Shown piece after piece: positions 8,428-16,514 of a DNA stretch of 52,099 nt. Made by a program: the position numbers and the translations under genes. The stretch lies in the IMG/VR virus record IMGVR_UViG_3300047318_000360, positions 1 to 52,099 of that record; one strand, written 5' to 3'. The stretch's first letter is position 1; every line of letters begins with the position of its first letter. Under the pieces are notes generated by a model that ran no database searches, was not told where the DNA came from, and saw only the letters and a list, made by a program, of their open reading frames with translations. The stretch comes from a virus.

Positions 8428-11400
8428 TTAACCTTTCGTGGTAACTTTTTGGTTGGGTGATGTTAAAGCTTTGCCTAGTGTACTATTTCTAAATTTTTCA
8501 GACATACTAAGTTCAGGACCTGTAGAATTTTTACTATCTTTATTTACAGCACCTGCAAACTTATCAACAGCCTTTTGGAAATCTCTTACTGCCTTAGTGT
8601 TATCAATCTGAGTAACTGCTTGACGCATACTAGTGAAGTCTAATCTTCCTTCTTTATTCAGTTGGAAGAGTTGTTTCTTCATTAGAGAATCCTGGCGAAC
8701 TTCCGCCGACATTCCTAGGGCTTCTTCTGTAGAAATATCTTTGGCATGTTCCATTCCATTCTTATGCGCACCACCGTTGATTTCAAAAGCTTCTCTTAGA
8801 GCTGCATCACCGTTCTTGTAGTTTTTGACATTGAGACTATCCGCTACAGTAGCAAGACCATCTATACCAGTAGTTCTAGCTCTGATCGCAACTTTTTGAG
8901 CAGCTGCCAAAGCTTCTGCACCACCTTTGATTCCTCTACGGAAAGCGAATCGTTTCAAGGCATCGTTCTTCCCCATTAGTTCATCAGCGTTTCCTACATT
9001 CAAGTTCTTATCAGTAGCAAGCCCAATAGCGTTACCGATATCTTGTAAGGTTTCAAACTTGTCTGGTACTTGTAGTCCACTGGTTCCTTCTAGTTCTTTA
9101 CTAAAAAGGCCAGATCCTGAAGTGTCTATCTCTGTTTTAAAAGAGGACTTACTAACACTAGACAAGGATTTATCTAACTCTATAAACTTATCTGCGTCTT
9201 TGTAGTCTGAGGTATAGTCATTCTTAAAACCACTCTTTAGATGCCCAGAGTTAATCAGGTTATATAATTTTTTACGTCTCCCCGCAACAGAGCTATCTCC
9301 TAAGTAATCCAATGCCAGACCAGCTCCTTGACCCCCACCATCAACTAAGTTATTAATATCATTAGCCACGGTCTTATGAGTACCTGATAGCTTACCAGCC
9401 CTACTCATATCAAATTTAGAAGTGTTAGCAACTTTGTTAGTGCCCATTAAATCATCAATGGTTTCACTAGGGTTACTAATACTGGCTCCAAACCATGCCC
9501 AATCAGTTGCATTCTGAACAGAGTCTCCCATTCCACCGACCATGTTAGTCATAGGATCAACCAACATGCGCTTAGATCCATTGATGAATGACCTACCCAT
9601 CTTACGAGCGCCGTAGATAGCTCCACCTACTGCTCCCCCGTAGGTTCCAGTATCAGAAATGTATTGGCGAATACGTTCGCTGCTATTAGCATCCATACCT
9701 CTACGGTTAGCTGCATATACTTCGGAGTCAGTCTCAGACATACGTTGATTCATGAAAGCCTGAATCTGGTCTTCATTCATACCCATTTGAGACATGAATG
9801 GGACAGCTCTCTCTGCGCTAAGTTTACCGTTCTTGTCCAGCAACCATTTAGGTGCACGGCTCATGATCTGATCTTCAACAGCCAAACTTCCACGTTGCTC
9901 CATCTGTTTACCAGCCATTTGACGACCGTATAAAGTCATAGCACCATAGACCCCGAGAGGATCTTGAGCCATTGCCGATCCAAATCCTTGTACAACATCA
10001 ACAGCACTCTGGTTTTGACCATAACCAGCTCTTGTTCCACCTTTGCCACCAAGGAAACTATTGTACATAGCCATCTTGTTGTATAAGGTTTGACTAGAAT
10101 TAATTTGACCGGTCAGGGAAGCTTGGGTTGCACCATCGAGGCCACCCATTCTAGCCATCTGTTCTGTGCTGATGAGTCCCATGCGTTGAGCAGCCGAGAA
10201 CGAGCTATAAGAGGCTCCAGCAGCCAACTGACCGAGATATGGGGTCATACCATTAGCTTGGTATAAATATTGCCCCTGAGCCCCTGCGTTGTTCATCATA
10301 CGCTGTACTGAGGTACCTGCCATAGATGCGTAACGTCCGATGTTACCCATCGTAGCTGAAGCTGTGCTGAATGAGCCTCCTATAGTAGAAGCACCAGATA
10401 ACTGAAGCTTAGCAAGCTGCTCAATAGCATCCTTAATCTCTGGCATGTTAGCAATGCCCATGATAAGTTTTACTTGCTTCATGTTCTCTTTGATACGCTC
10501 ACTTATCTGAGATCCTTTTGCATTATCAAGCAATCCAGTTCTACTGATCATATCAGCACCCTGACGATACTCGTCAGTACCAAAGCTCATATCATGAATA
10601 CCTGCACTAGTGATGCTTTGAGCCATCCTAGTGCTTTCACCGAAGCCAAGTCCTTTACCAGTAACAGAGTTTCCTCCCATATCCCCAAAGGTAATTCCAC
10701 CGAAGTTATCTCTCAAACTTCTAGCTGATCCCATTGTGTTGATATAAGGATTGAACAAAGCTCTTTCAGCGCCTTCCATCACTGCTAAACCAGCGGCAAG
10801 AGGTAATGCAACACCAGCAGCTGCACCAAAGGCTCCAGCCATAACTCCCCTGGCAGCTAAGTTAAAGCCTCCACCTACCCCTATGCCCCGTACGGCGCTG
10901 AGTGCACCTTTGAATCCATTAGCAGCGTATGCTCCTTTTACTGCACCGTAAGTTCCTCGAATTCCCATAGAAGAATTAGCACCGAAAGCTCCGGCGAAAC
11001 CTCCACCAAGCCCAGAGCCGAATCTTGCTCCAGTTTTCCATCCTAACCCTGCTGCCTTTAATGCTTTATTAGCCATACCGAAAGCCATGATTGGAGCAGC
11101 AATACGTTGTGCTCCCCACATTGCAGCATCGAATGGACGTTGGCTAACATCGTTGATGGCTGGCTGTTGATGCATAATGGGATTACCCCAGTTCACATCA
11201 TCACTGAAGGGACTCAGTTTCCCTAATCCACCAAAGAATCCTGGATGACCAAAATTATTCGCTCCATTAGCTCCACCATACTGAGGTCTATACGGTGCCA
11301 TGTAACTTGGGCTAAGTAGGGACGGATCAATGCCCCAACCTGAACCTTGGTTGGCAGGATTCATTGGATTACCAAATGAATTACCGAACGTGTCTGCTTG

Positions 11401-11454
11401 AGACGAATAGATATCGTCTACAGGGTTATTTGAAATTAAAGGATTGCCGAACAT
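8428..11454 (-). CDS. Putative tape measure protein (1008 aa)
   Basis: The longest gene after the tail chaperones, and in the place where tape measure genes lie. It contains a Gly/Ala-rich hydrophobic block (about residues 125-225, with AAGVALPLAAGLAVMEGAE) able to cross a membrane, followed by long helical stretches, which fits a protein that sets tail length and is ejected during infection. At about 1.5 angstrom per residue this predicts a tail near 150 nm. A TAAAATA-like box at 11481-11486 lies upstream. A Gly/Asn/Pro-rich N-terminus is unusual. The call rests on position and composition. Confidence 0.6.
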   Translation of the reverse strand: MFGNPLISNNPVDDIYSSQADTFGNSFGNPMNPANQGSGWGIDPSLLSPSYMAPYRPQYGGANGANNFGHPGFFGGLGKLSPFSDDVNWGNPIMHQQPAINDVSQRPFDAAMWGAQRIAAPIMAFGMANKALKAAGLGWKTGARFGSGLGGGFAGAFGANSSMGIRGTYGAVKGAYAANGFKGALSAVRGIGVGGGFNLAARGVMAGAFGAAAGVALPLAAGLAVMEGAERALFNPYINTMGSARSLRDNFGGITFGDMGGNSVTGKGLGFGESTRMAQSITSAGIHDMSFGTDEYRQGADMISRTGLLDNAKGSQISERIKENMKQVKLIMGIANMPEIKDAIEQLAKLQLSGASTIGGSFSTASATMGNIGRYASMAGTSVQRMMNNAGAQGQYLYQANGMTPYLGQLAAGASYSSFSAAQRMGLISTEQMARMGGLDGATQASLTGQINSSQTLYNKMAMYNSFLGGKGGTRAGYGQNQSAVDVVQGFGSAMAQDPLGVYGAMTLYGRQMAGKQMEQRGSLAVEDQIMSRAPKWLLDKNGKLSAERAVPFMSQMGMNEDQIQAFMNQRMSETDSEVYAANRRGMDANSSERIRQYISDTGTYGGAVGGAIYGARKMGRSFINGSKRMLVDPMTNMVGGMGDSVQNATDWAWFGASISNPSETIDDLMGTNKVANTSKFDMSRAGKLSGTHKTVANDINNLVDGGGQGAGLALDYLGDSSVAGRRKKLYNLINSGHLKSGFKNDYTSDYKDADKFIELDKSLSSVSKSSFKTEIDTSGSGLFSKELEGTSGLQVPDKFETLQDIGNAIGLATDKNLNVGNADELMGKNDALKRFAFRRGIKGGAEALAAAQKVAIRARTTGIDGLATVADSLNVKNYKNGDAALREAFEINGGAHKNGMEHAKDISTEEALGMSAEVRQDSLMKKQLFQLNKEGRLDFTSMRQAVTQIDNTKAVRDFQKAVDKFAGAVNKDSKNSTGPELSMSEKFRNSTLGKALTSPNQKVTTKG

Positions 11455-11493
11455 GATTTGGTCTCTGGGTTAACTAGGAGTATTTTAGAGCAA

Positions 11494-11997
11494 CTATCGC
11501 CACATATCTGGCCAAGACCTATTACCTTTTTTGATGTTGTCTAGAAGAGGTAAAACTTGTAGATTTGTATGACAATGTAGACCACATACGGTTTTTCCAT
11601 TGAGAGGTACTATATGATCTACCGAGTGTTTTACACCAGTCACTTTTGTTAATTCATCTGCTTGTTCATAGAATGATCTTATTAAAGAATCAGATGTCCA
11701 AATAGGTAGTGCTCCTACTCGTACACGTCTTTTCTTATTTGAGATATTTTTATTAATTCGGTATCTATCCCTGTGAGATATATTCCAATTATGAGAATAT
11801 AGTACTTTATATTCTTTATTTCTTTGGTACCAACTCTTTTCTATCTCACTAACTTTTTCTGGATTTTCTTTTCTATATTTTGCATTTTTAATTTTCACGC
11901 AGGCTTTACAGAGTGGTCTAACCCCATCTCCTCTAGAGGGATCTTTACCAAAATCAACTAGAGGTTTTGTGTCTTTGCAGTTATAACATTTTTTCAT
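11494..11997 (-). CDS. HNH homing endonuclease (167 aa)
   Basis: Starting at ATG 11997 the protein opens with a zinc-ribbon (KKCYNCKDTKPL, then RPLCKACVKIKNA) and ends with an HNH core (VDHIVPLNGKTVCGLHCHTN). Such enzymes cut DNA and spread their own gene. A longer reading frame runs back to 12141 but crosses the upstream terminator and gene end, so the zinc-finger start is preferred, although no good ribosome binding site is visible. The gene sits between the terminator of the chaperone unit and the tape measure, a typical landing place for a mobile gene. Confidence 0.8.
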   Translation of the reverse strand: MKKCYNCKDTKPLVDFGKDPSRGDGVRPLCKACVKIKNAKYRKENPEKVSEIEKSWYQRNKEYKVLYSHNWNISHRDRYRINKNISNKKRRVRVGALPIWTSDSLIRSFYEQADELTKVTGVKHSVDHIVPLNGKTVCGLHCHTNLQVLPLLDNIKKGNRSWPDMWR

Positions 11998-12000
11998 AAT

Positions 12001-12024
12001 AAAAAAGGCTAGTTGCCTAGCCTT
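12001..12024 (-). terminator. Minus-strand terminator after the tail chaperone unit
   Basis: Perfect 8-bp stem AAGGCTAG-GCAA-CTAGCCTT with a GNRA-type loop, followed on the minus strand by a T run. The stop codon of gene 12017-12406 lies in the stem. Confidence 0.75.
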
Positions 12025-12406
12025 TCTTTTGCTTATTGTTTTCAATGCCCAGTAAGGAATCAAATCCTGTAACAACGAGACTACCTTTATCGTTGTATAG
12101 AGTTGGTTTAAGTTTCTGAACAACACCTTGATAATACTCAAGCATATTCAACTCTTTCTCTTTTTCTGGAGCCAGTTCTATACCGTATTCTAATGCTAGG
12201 TATCTATTCCAAAGATTCTTGATCTTCGATTCCCATGCATTGGCAGACTGTGTACTTCCGAAATCTACTGAGTTTGCTACAAGTAACGCAAGTAGTTGTG
12301 TCTTCTTAGTTTCCTTCTCACTCTCACGAGTCACGTACATTCTCATGACTCGATCTTGTAGTGACCCGTATTTAGGAAGCTTTACACCCGAAGTATGAAG
12401 CCTCAT
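12017..12406 (-). CDS. Tail assembly chaperone, frameshifted part (129 aa from ATG)
   Basis: Helical, charged protein directly after 12430-12921 and before the tape measure, where the second half of a G/GT-type chaperone pair normally lies. The ATG at 12406 has no clear ribosome binding site. The reading frame is open further back and joins the upstream gene in the -1 frame at the AAATTTC site (12433-12439) with no stop in between, adding LKRPAQLQR before the Met. The natural product is therefore probably a fusion of about 301 aa, made at low level and used to load the tape measure protein. The role is inferred from order and the frameshift site. Confidence 0.6.
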   Translation of the reverse strand: MRLHTSGVKLPKYGSLQDRVMRMYVTRESEKETKKTQLLALLVANSVDFGSTQSANAWESKIKNLWNRYLALEYGIELAPEKEKELNMLEYYQGVVQKLKPTLYNDKGSLVVTGFDSLLGIENNKQKKG

Positions 12407-12429
12407 TCTTTGTAATTGGGCTGGGCGTT

Positions 12430-12921
12430 TTAGAAATTTTCTTCGCCGTCTTTACACGCTGCATAAACTTTTCTATCAAACTTGCTCAAGGCATTGACAA
12501 TAGCACCGATGATCGGAGAGGGAAGTCGATTGATAAACTTTTCACGATCTTCACGTTTGCTAGTAGACATATCCTTGCCCTGGTATCCAGTCAAAGCATA
12601 GTATACGTTTAACAGTGCTCGTTTTTCATTGAGCGTTGAAATTAGATTTGCACCAGTAGAATCAAGTTTACGAGTAATTTCTTCGCTTTCTTCTGCGGTT
12701 CTCGTTTTTAGAGTTACGTGTAATTTACCTTTAATCGTTACCTGTTCTGAGTATTCTCCTGAGAAAATAATCTCATCAAAAATTTTTGCAAGCTCTGCTT
12801 CAGTGAACTGTGGCTTTTCTGGCTGATCATTTTCGGTATCTCCAGATTCAGATGTGGCCACATCTTTCTTAGGCATTCCCTTAGTTTCTACTTCGTTTGG
12901 TAATTCAAAATCGTTTGACAT
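12430..12921 (-). CDS. Tail assembly chaperone, main product (163 aa)
   Basis: Acidic, disordered N-terminus of about 40 residues, then a helical domain with FDEIIFSGEY, GKLHVTLKTRTAEE and NVYYALTGYQGKDMS. Size, acidity and position between the terminase and the tape measure fit a gpG-type tail chaperone. Its stop (TAA, 12430-12432) lies directly after the slippery heptamer. A ribosome binding site (AAGGAAA) precedes the ATG. I have not seen a named family signature; the assignment comes from order plus the frameshift. Confidence 0.6.
   Translation of the reverse strand: MSNDFELPNEVETKGMPKKDVATSESGDTENDQPEKPQFTEAELAKIFDEIIFSGEYSEQVTIKGKLHVTLKTRTAEESEEITRKLDSTGANLISTLNEKRALLNVYYALTGYQGKDMSTSKREDREKFINRLPSPIIGAIVNALSKFDRKVYAACKDGEENF
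12433..12439 (-). promoter_or_regulatory. -1 ribosomal frameshift site (A AAT TTC)
   Basis: On the minus strand the end of the chaperone gene reads GAA AAT TTC TAA. A-AAT-TTC is of the X-XXY-YYZ type, so both tRNAs can re-pair one base back. The -1 frame then runs without a stop into the ATG at 12406. No strong downstream RNA structure was identified by eye. Confidence 0.65.
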
Positions 12922-12951
12922 ACTTTTCCTTAATTAAGTTTGTATAGTGTA

Positions 12952-14577
12952 CTATTGATACATAGATAAGTCAAATGCTGCTTCTCTACTAGGAGTATCA
13001 TCTACAGTAGTAAATTCACCTCTTATAACCATTGCAGCAATATTACCAAATACTACTGAATGTAACCAATCGTCTGTTAAGTCTTCATCTTTACGATATA
13101 GACGTTTACCTGACAAGGATTCTTCTTCAAATACATTCAATGCATCACTCCAGTACGGTTCCATAAGATTCCAGCATGGAGTTTCAAATCTAGTAGGACC
13201 CATCTTTGCTTTAACAACGACGGTATCTATATTCATAGTTCTATCAGCTGCGTAGTAACCACCTATCTTGTCCCATCTTAATGCATTTTTGGCGGATACA
13301 TAGTTAACCATAGCAACTTTATCTTCGCCCAAGTGTTGCTTCATCATTTGACCTTGAAGTACACCAACACCTCTATCTGAGCCTACCATACTACATTTAT
13401 ATTTGAAGTATAGTTGTTCAACTCTGGCTACCTGTTCTAGAATATCAACCCCATCAATACGTTGTGTATACAATAAGTAGCATCTTCCGTTATAGTCATA
13501 CCCTAATACACTAATAACGGTATAACTCTTAGTAGATCCACTTACGCTCCAATCTACTCCAACGGTAGTCATACAAATCTTACGATCATCGTGCGGGAAC
13601 CCTTCATCGAATGACATCTTATTAGCATTACAACAAGCCATAACTTCTCTTAGAGATAGAATACGACCACCAACACCTGAAGGAACTCCAAAGACCTCAT
13701 TAGCAATTTTCTGTGCAGAGTATGTCTTTGATTTATCTACTAGTTCTTTCCACTTCTTCGGCTTATTACGAGCAGGGAAGATAACTTGTGGTAGATGGAA
13801 TGATAGATGATCTTTTTCGTTAGGTCGTGCAGCAATCCATTTACCAGTCTTCATATCTAAGAGTCCACCACAATAAACACACCCTGGGCCATCAGGATTA
13901 GAGTGCAAGATCTTAGAACATGTTTCAAAATCGATTGGGATAGTATGTTTACCACAGTGAGGACATTTAACTACCCACTCTAACATGTTCCCACGTTTGA
14001 ATAACACTGTAAGAGAATTGTTCTCAGTCTTAGCAGTTCCAGTATGACGAGAGAAAGCAAACTCAGATGCACCCATAGTTTCAGAAAGAATAGGTAGTGC
14101 TTCTAAGCTGATATCTTGTGCCTCGTCATATAAGTTCATATCAGATGCAACACCTCGAATACGGTCAGCATCTTGTTCTGTTTGAGCGTATCCAAGAATG
14201 ATACGTGAACCGTTATTCAGAGTCTTTTCAAATACGTTCTTCTTATCAGTAGGATCAACGTAATACTTTTTAATGATAGGTGATTCGAAGAATGTTCCTA
14301 GATACGCAGAACTGAATCGTGAAGTCTGTTGTGCTAAGGGGCTTATGAACAAACTAACGAAGTGAGGTCGTAATACTGAGTTAACAGTAAGCATTGCACT
14401 AAGCGAAACTGATTTACCAATCTGACGCCCTGCCATAAGCGTTAGCTTAGAGGGGTTAATGTCGTAGATCAGCTGAAACGGTTTATAGTCTTCCAAGTTG
14501 AGAGGTTTACCCTTCAACTGAAGAATCGCTGTTGCCAATTTACTTGGCAAGATCTTTACCATATTTTCTTTATCCAT
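12952..14577 (-). CDS. terL: Terminase large subunit (541 aa)
   Basis: DNA-packaging motor ATPase and nuclease. Walker A is MAGRQIGKS (48-56), Walker B is MNLYDEAQD (147-155) and HTGTAKTE (178-185) fits the coupling motif. A zinc-binding insert has CPHC (205-208) and CVYC (233-236), as in GpA-like terminases. The nuclease domain has GVDWSVSGS (340-348) with a catalytic-type Asp, MVGSDRGVG (397-405) and a late DDWLHS motif. Length fits the family. It starts the packaging-tail unit of the minus strand. No small terminase or portal lies next to it. Confidence 0.92.
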   Translation of the reverse strand: MDKENMVKILPSKLATAILQLKGKPLNLEDYKPFQLIYDINPSKLTLMAGRQIGKSVSLSAMLTVNSVLRPHFVSLFISPLAQQTSRFSSAYLGTFFESPIIKKYYVDPTDKKNVFEKTLNNGSRIILGYAQTEQDADRIRGVASDMNLYDEAQDISLEALPILSETMGASEFAFSRHTGTAKTENNSLTVLFKRGNMLEWVVKCPHCGKHTIPIDFETCSKILHSNPDGPGCVYCGGLLDMKTGKWIAARPNEKDHLSFHLPQVIFPARNKPKKWKELVDKSKTYSAQKIANEVFGVPSGVGGRILSLREVMACCNANKMSFDEGFPHDDRKICMTTVGVDWSVSGSTKSYTVISVLGYDYNGRCYLLYTQRIDGVDILEQVARVEQLYFKYKCSMVGSDRGVGVLQGQMMKQHLGEDKVAMVNYVSAKNALRWDKIGGYYAADRTMNIDTVVVKAKMGPTRFETPCWNLMEPYWSDALNVFEEESLSGKRLYRKDEDLTDDWLHSVVFGNIAAMVIRGEFTTVDDTPSREAAFDLSMYQ

Positions 14578-14600
14578 ACCGTAAGTTTAGCACGTTTCTT

Positions 14601-14610
14601 TTGGTATAAG
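14601..14610 (+). promoter_or_regulatory. TTGGTATAAG promoter
   Basis: Exact box followed by TATATTGTA, 29 bp before the ATG of the 76-aa membrane protein gene. Confidence 0.7.
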
Positions 14611-14639
14611 TATATTGTAATCAACTAAAGGAGATTATC

Positions 14640-14870
14640 ATGGAAAGTTCAGTAAAGGAAATTTCATGGTTTCAAATAATACTGTTATGTATTGGTGTTT
14701 GTCTCGTATGGATTTTCTTATGGCCATATCCTATTCTATCTAGTTTGAAACCTAAAGCTGAAAGGATAAGTGTATTTAAAGAGAGATTGTATAAAATTTT
14801 AATAATTATTTCTATGACATCAATGATATACTTTGTCATTGGTAAAACTGTCTGGAAATTAATTTATTAA
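14640..14870 (+). CDS. Small two-helix membrane protein (76 aa)
   Basis: ATG follows AAAGGAGATTATC, a strong ribosome binding site of the form that recurs in this genome. Two hydrophobic segments (about residues 9-30 and 50-72) flank a short basic loop, so it is probably an inner-membrane protein. Own promoter (14601-14610) and terminator (14881-14909) make it a single-gene unit. No family is recognised. Confidence 0.7.
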   Translation: MESSVKEISWFQIILLCIGVCLVWIFLWPYPILSSLKPKAERISVFKERLYKILIIISMTSMIYFVIGKTVWKLIY

Positions 14871-14880
14871 AGTGTTATTT

Positions 14881-14909
14881 AAAGCTCAAGTTTATTATGG
14901 GCTTTTTTA
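14881..14909 (+). terminator. Terminator after the 76-aa gene
   Basis: AAAGCTC...GGGCTTTTTTAG; a short stem with a G-U pair and a T run ending in AG. Confidence 0.6.
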
Positions 14910-14939
14910 GATTAATAAAATTCAATATTTTAAGTATCC

Positions 14940-14949
14940 TTGGTATAAT
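14940..14949 (+). promoter_or_regulatory. TTGGTATAAT promoter of the Ubl gene
   Basis: This copy of the plus-strand box ends in T, giving TG-G-TATAAT, which is also a perfect extended -10 for host sigma70. It leaves a leader of roughly 80 nt before the ATG at 15035. Confidence 0.7.
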
Positions 14950-15034
14950 AAATTTGTAAGGAAGTATTAATAGCCGAATATAACCCTACATTTTTAGTTA
15001 ACGTTAAATAAATATAAATAGAGAGCATTAGAAT

Positions 15035-15304
15035 ATGACTACCAATATCGTCCGCACTGAACTGATCGTAACCACCAACGACACTGACTACCAGATTCCA
15101 GGTGATTGGACTCCAGCACAACTGGTGACCAACTACTCGGCTTCGATCTCGGGTCTGGCTAACATGGTTCATGAGTCCCGTGTAGAATACCGTGAAGGTC
15201 TGGGCAACGTGCGCGTTGTTACCTTCAAGCCAAAGACTGGCACCAAGGGTTTTCGCCCTCTGAAAGGCGCTGGTGCTAAGAGCGTTACCCGTCGTCACAA
15301 GTAA
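15035..15304 (+). CDS. Ubiquitin-like protein, PRTRC protein C-like (89 aa)
   Basis: Small beta-rich protein whose region 58-72 (NVRVVTFKPKTGTKG) matches the ending I know from PRTRC system protein C, a ubiquitin-like modifier family. In that family the chain normally ends near GTKG; here 17 more residues follow (FRPLKGAGAKSVTRRHK), which may be a processed tail. It opens the operon that also encodes E2-like, JAB and E1-like proteins. Its codons are clearly richer in C-ending forms (CTG, ACC, AAC, CGT) than most neighbours, and it has its own strong promoter and terminator, suggesting high expression. The ribosome binding site is weak (AGAGAG). Fold not proven. Confidence 0.65.
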   Translation: MTTNIVRTELIVTTNDTDYQIPGDWTPAQLVTNYSASISGLANMVHESRVEYREGLGNVRVVTFKPKTGTKGFRPLKGAGAKSVTRRHK

Positions 15305-15335
15305 TTAATAAACTAAGCGTAATAGCTTAGAAAGA

Positions 15336-15374
15336 GGGCAGGTTAAACATTTGTTTAGCTTGCCCGTTTTTTTT
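15336..15374 (+). terminator. Strong terminator after the Ubl gene
   Basis: 13-bp stem GGGCAGGTTAAAC / GTTTAGCTTGCCC with an ATTT loop, then a T run and AG. A separate hairpin CTAAGC/GCTTAG (15313-15330) precedes it. It would keep Ubl expression higher than that of the downstream genes, which have no box of their own until 19012. Confidence 0.85.
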
Positions 15375-15394
15375 AGTTCTATCAAGGTGGTTTT

Positions 15395-16297
15395 ATGCAA
15401 TCAAATAGAATCGTCAATGCCAGTAAGATTGTTTCCTATGTTGTTCAGACATTGAAGACAAATGTTACGAAACGATTGTTGGATTTCTGCAAGAATCGGG
15501 TAATCGAAACTGGATTGACCACAAAAGGTCTTAGTACCGAATTCGTTATTAGTCAAGACCATAGAGAGACGGTAAAGACTATTAGCAAACTTAAAACTCT
15601 GATCTATAAATACCTTATTAAACGAATTCCGTATCTATCGTTTACTCAAGGTGAATTCTTACAGATAACTGATCGGGATAAGTTTACTGTAAATATCCAA
15701 AACTCTGAAATGACGAGTGACTTTGATTTCATAGATTGGGATTTAATCAATGGTAAGATAAAACCATCTAACTATGATCTCACTGGGATAGCAGAGAGGG
15801 TATTAAGATTGTGTGCTAAAGAGCATCCAATTAATAAACCTATTATACGATACGTTAGATATTTGAATTATATCTTTCGGAAGTATTGTATTCCAGTATG
15901 CGCTACTGCAAATTTTCAGATAAAGTTTAATGAAGATGTAGTATATAAACTACATAATAAAAAGGCTTCTGAAAAGAAGGTAGCAGTAATCCCTTTCAAG
16001 ATTCATGCAACCATTAACTTCCAGTTTGTAAAATGGGGATCACATGACGAATCACGTCATACTGATATCAGAAATGGAATTATGCAAGAATCTAATTTCT
16101 ATAGTAATGCAAGTGATTGGAATATCCACGCCTATGGGTATTCTACATCGAATGCTCAAGGTAGTAATCTGTATAGATATTCTATAGAGAAATTCTTTAT
16201 GCATATCGATAAGGCAATCACTATTGCTACAACCCTATCTCGAAAAGTTAATTATGAAGTTACAGCGTATCATTTCAGAAGTTCAGAAGATTCCTGA
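15395..16297 (+). CDS. Unknown protein in the Ubl operon (300 aa)
   Basis: ATG 15395 follows an AAGGTGG ribosome binding site. The protein has a basic helical N-terminal part and a beta-rich part from about residue 165 (CATANFQIKFNED, then HATINFQFVKWGSHDESRHTD). No membrane segment and no recognised family. It lies between the Ubl and E2-like genes and overlaps the next gene by 44 nt. Canonical PRTRC cassettes carry further proteins called E and F that I could not match here. A substrate adaptor or a diverged PRTRC member is a guess from position. Confidence 0.65.
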   Translation: MQSNRIVNASKIVSYVVQTLKTNVTKRLLDFCKNRVIETGLTTKGLSTEFVISQDHRETVKTISKLKTLIYKYLIKRIPYLSFTQGEFLQITDRDKFTVNIQNSEMTSDFDFIDWDLINGKIKPSNYDLTGIAERVLRLCAKEHPINKPIIRYVRYLNYIFRKYCIPVCATANFQIKFNEDVVYKLHNKKASEKKVAVIPFKIHATINFQFVKWGSHDESRHTDIRNGIMQESNFYSNASDWNIHAYGYSTSNAQGSNLYRYSIEKFFMHIDKAITIATTLSRKVNYEVTAYHFRSSEDS

Positions 16298-16514
16298 TCA
16301 ACTGAGAGATTTAAAAGAGCTATTTATCAAAACCGAAAAAATTAAAGTTGTCAAAACTCCTGAGGATATTGACGAACTTAATAAGATGTTGGAACAAGAT
16401 TTTCGTATTGCAACAAACCAACGGTTTGATAAAATTAGCTTAACTGGTGTTGAAGCTCGCTTCAGAGTTTCTCCTACTTTTTACGACTCCTCTTCTTCTG
16501 ATGATTTTATCTAA
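16254..16514 (+). CDS. Small protein of the Ubl operon (86 aa)
   Basis: ATG 16254 is preferred over an upstream TTG at 16224. Helical, charged N-terminal half (coiled-coil-like) and a Ser/Asp-rich acidic tail. It overlaps the previous gene by 44 nt, and its TAA shares a base with the ATG of the E2-like gene (TAATG), so the two are probably translated together in similar amounts, consistent with a partner of the E2-like protein. No family is recognised. Confidence 0.6.
   Translation: MKLQRIISEVQKIPDQLRDLKELFIKTEKIKVVKTPEDIDELNKMLEQDFRIATNQRFDKISLTGVEARFRVSPTFYDSSSSDDFI

Noticed and set aside
12017-12141. Longer HNH endonuclease starting at 12141
   Set aside because: The extra residues are translated from the end of the chaperone gene and its terminator in another frame; the zinc-ribbon start at 11997 is the natural one.
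15013-15020. TATAAATA, identical to the T4 late promoter core, before the Ubl gene
   Set aside because: It is only 14 bp from the ATG, in a very AT-rich leader, and would give a transcript without a leader; the TTGGTATAAT box at 14940 is a better promoter.
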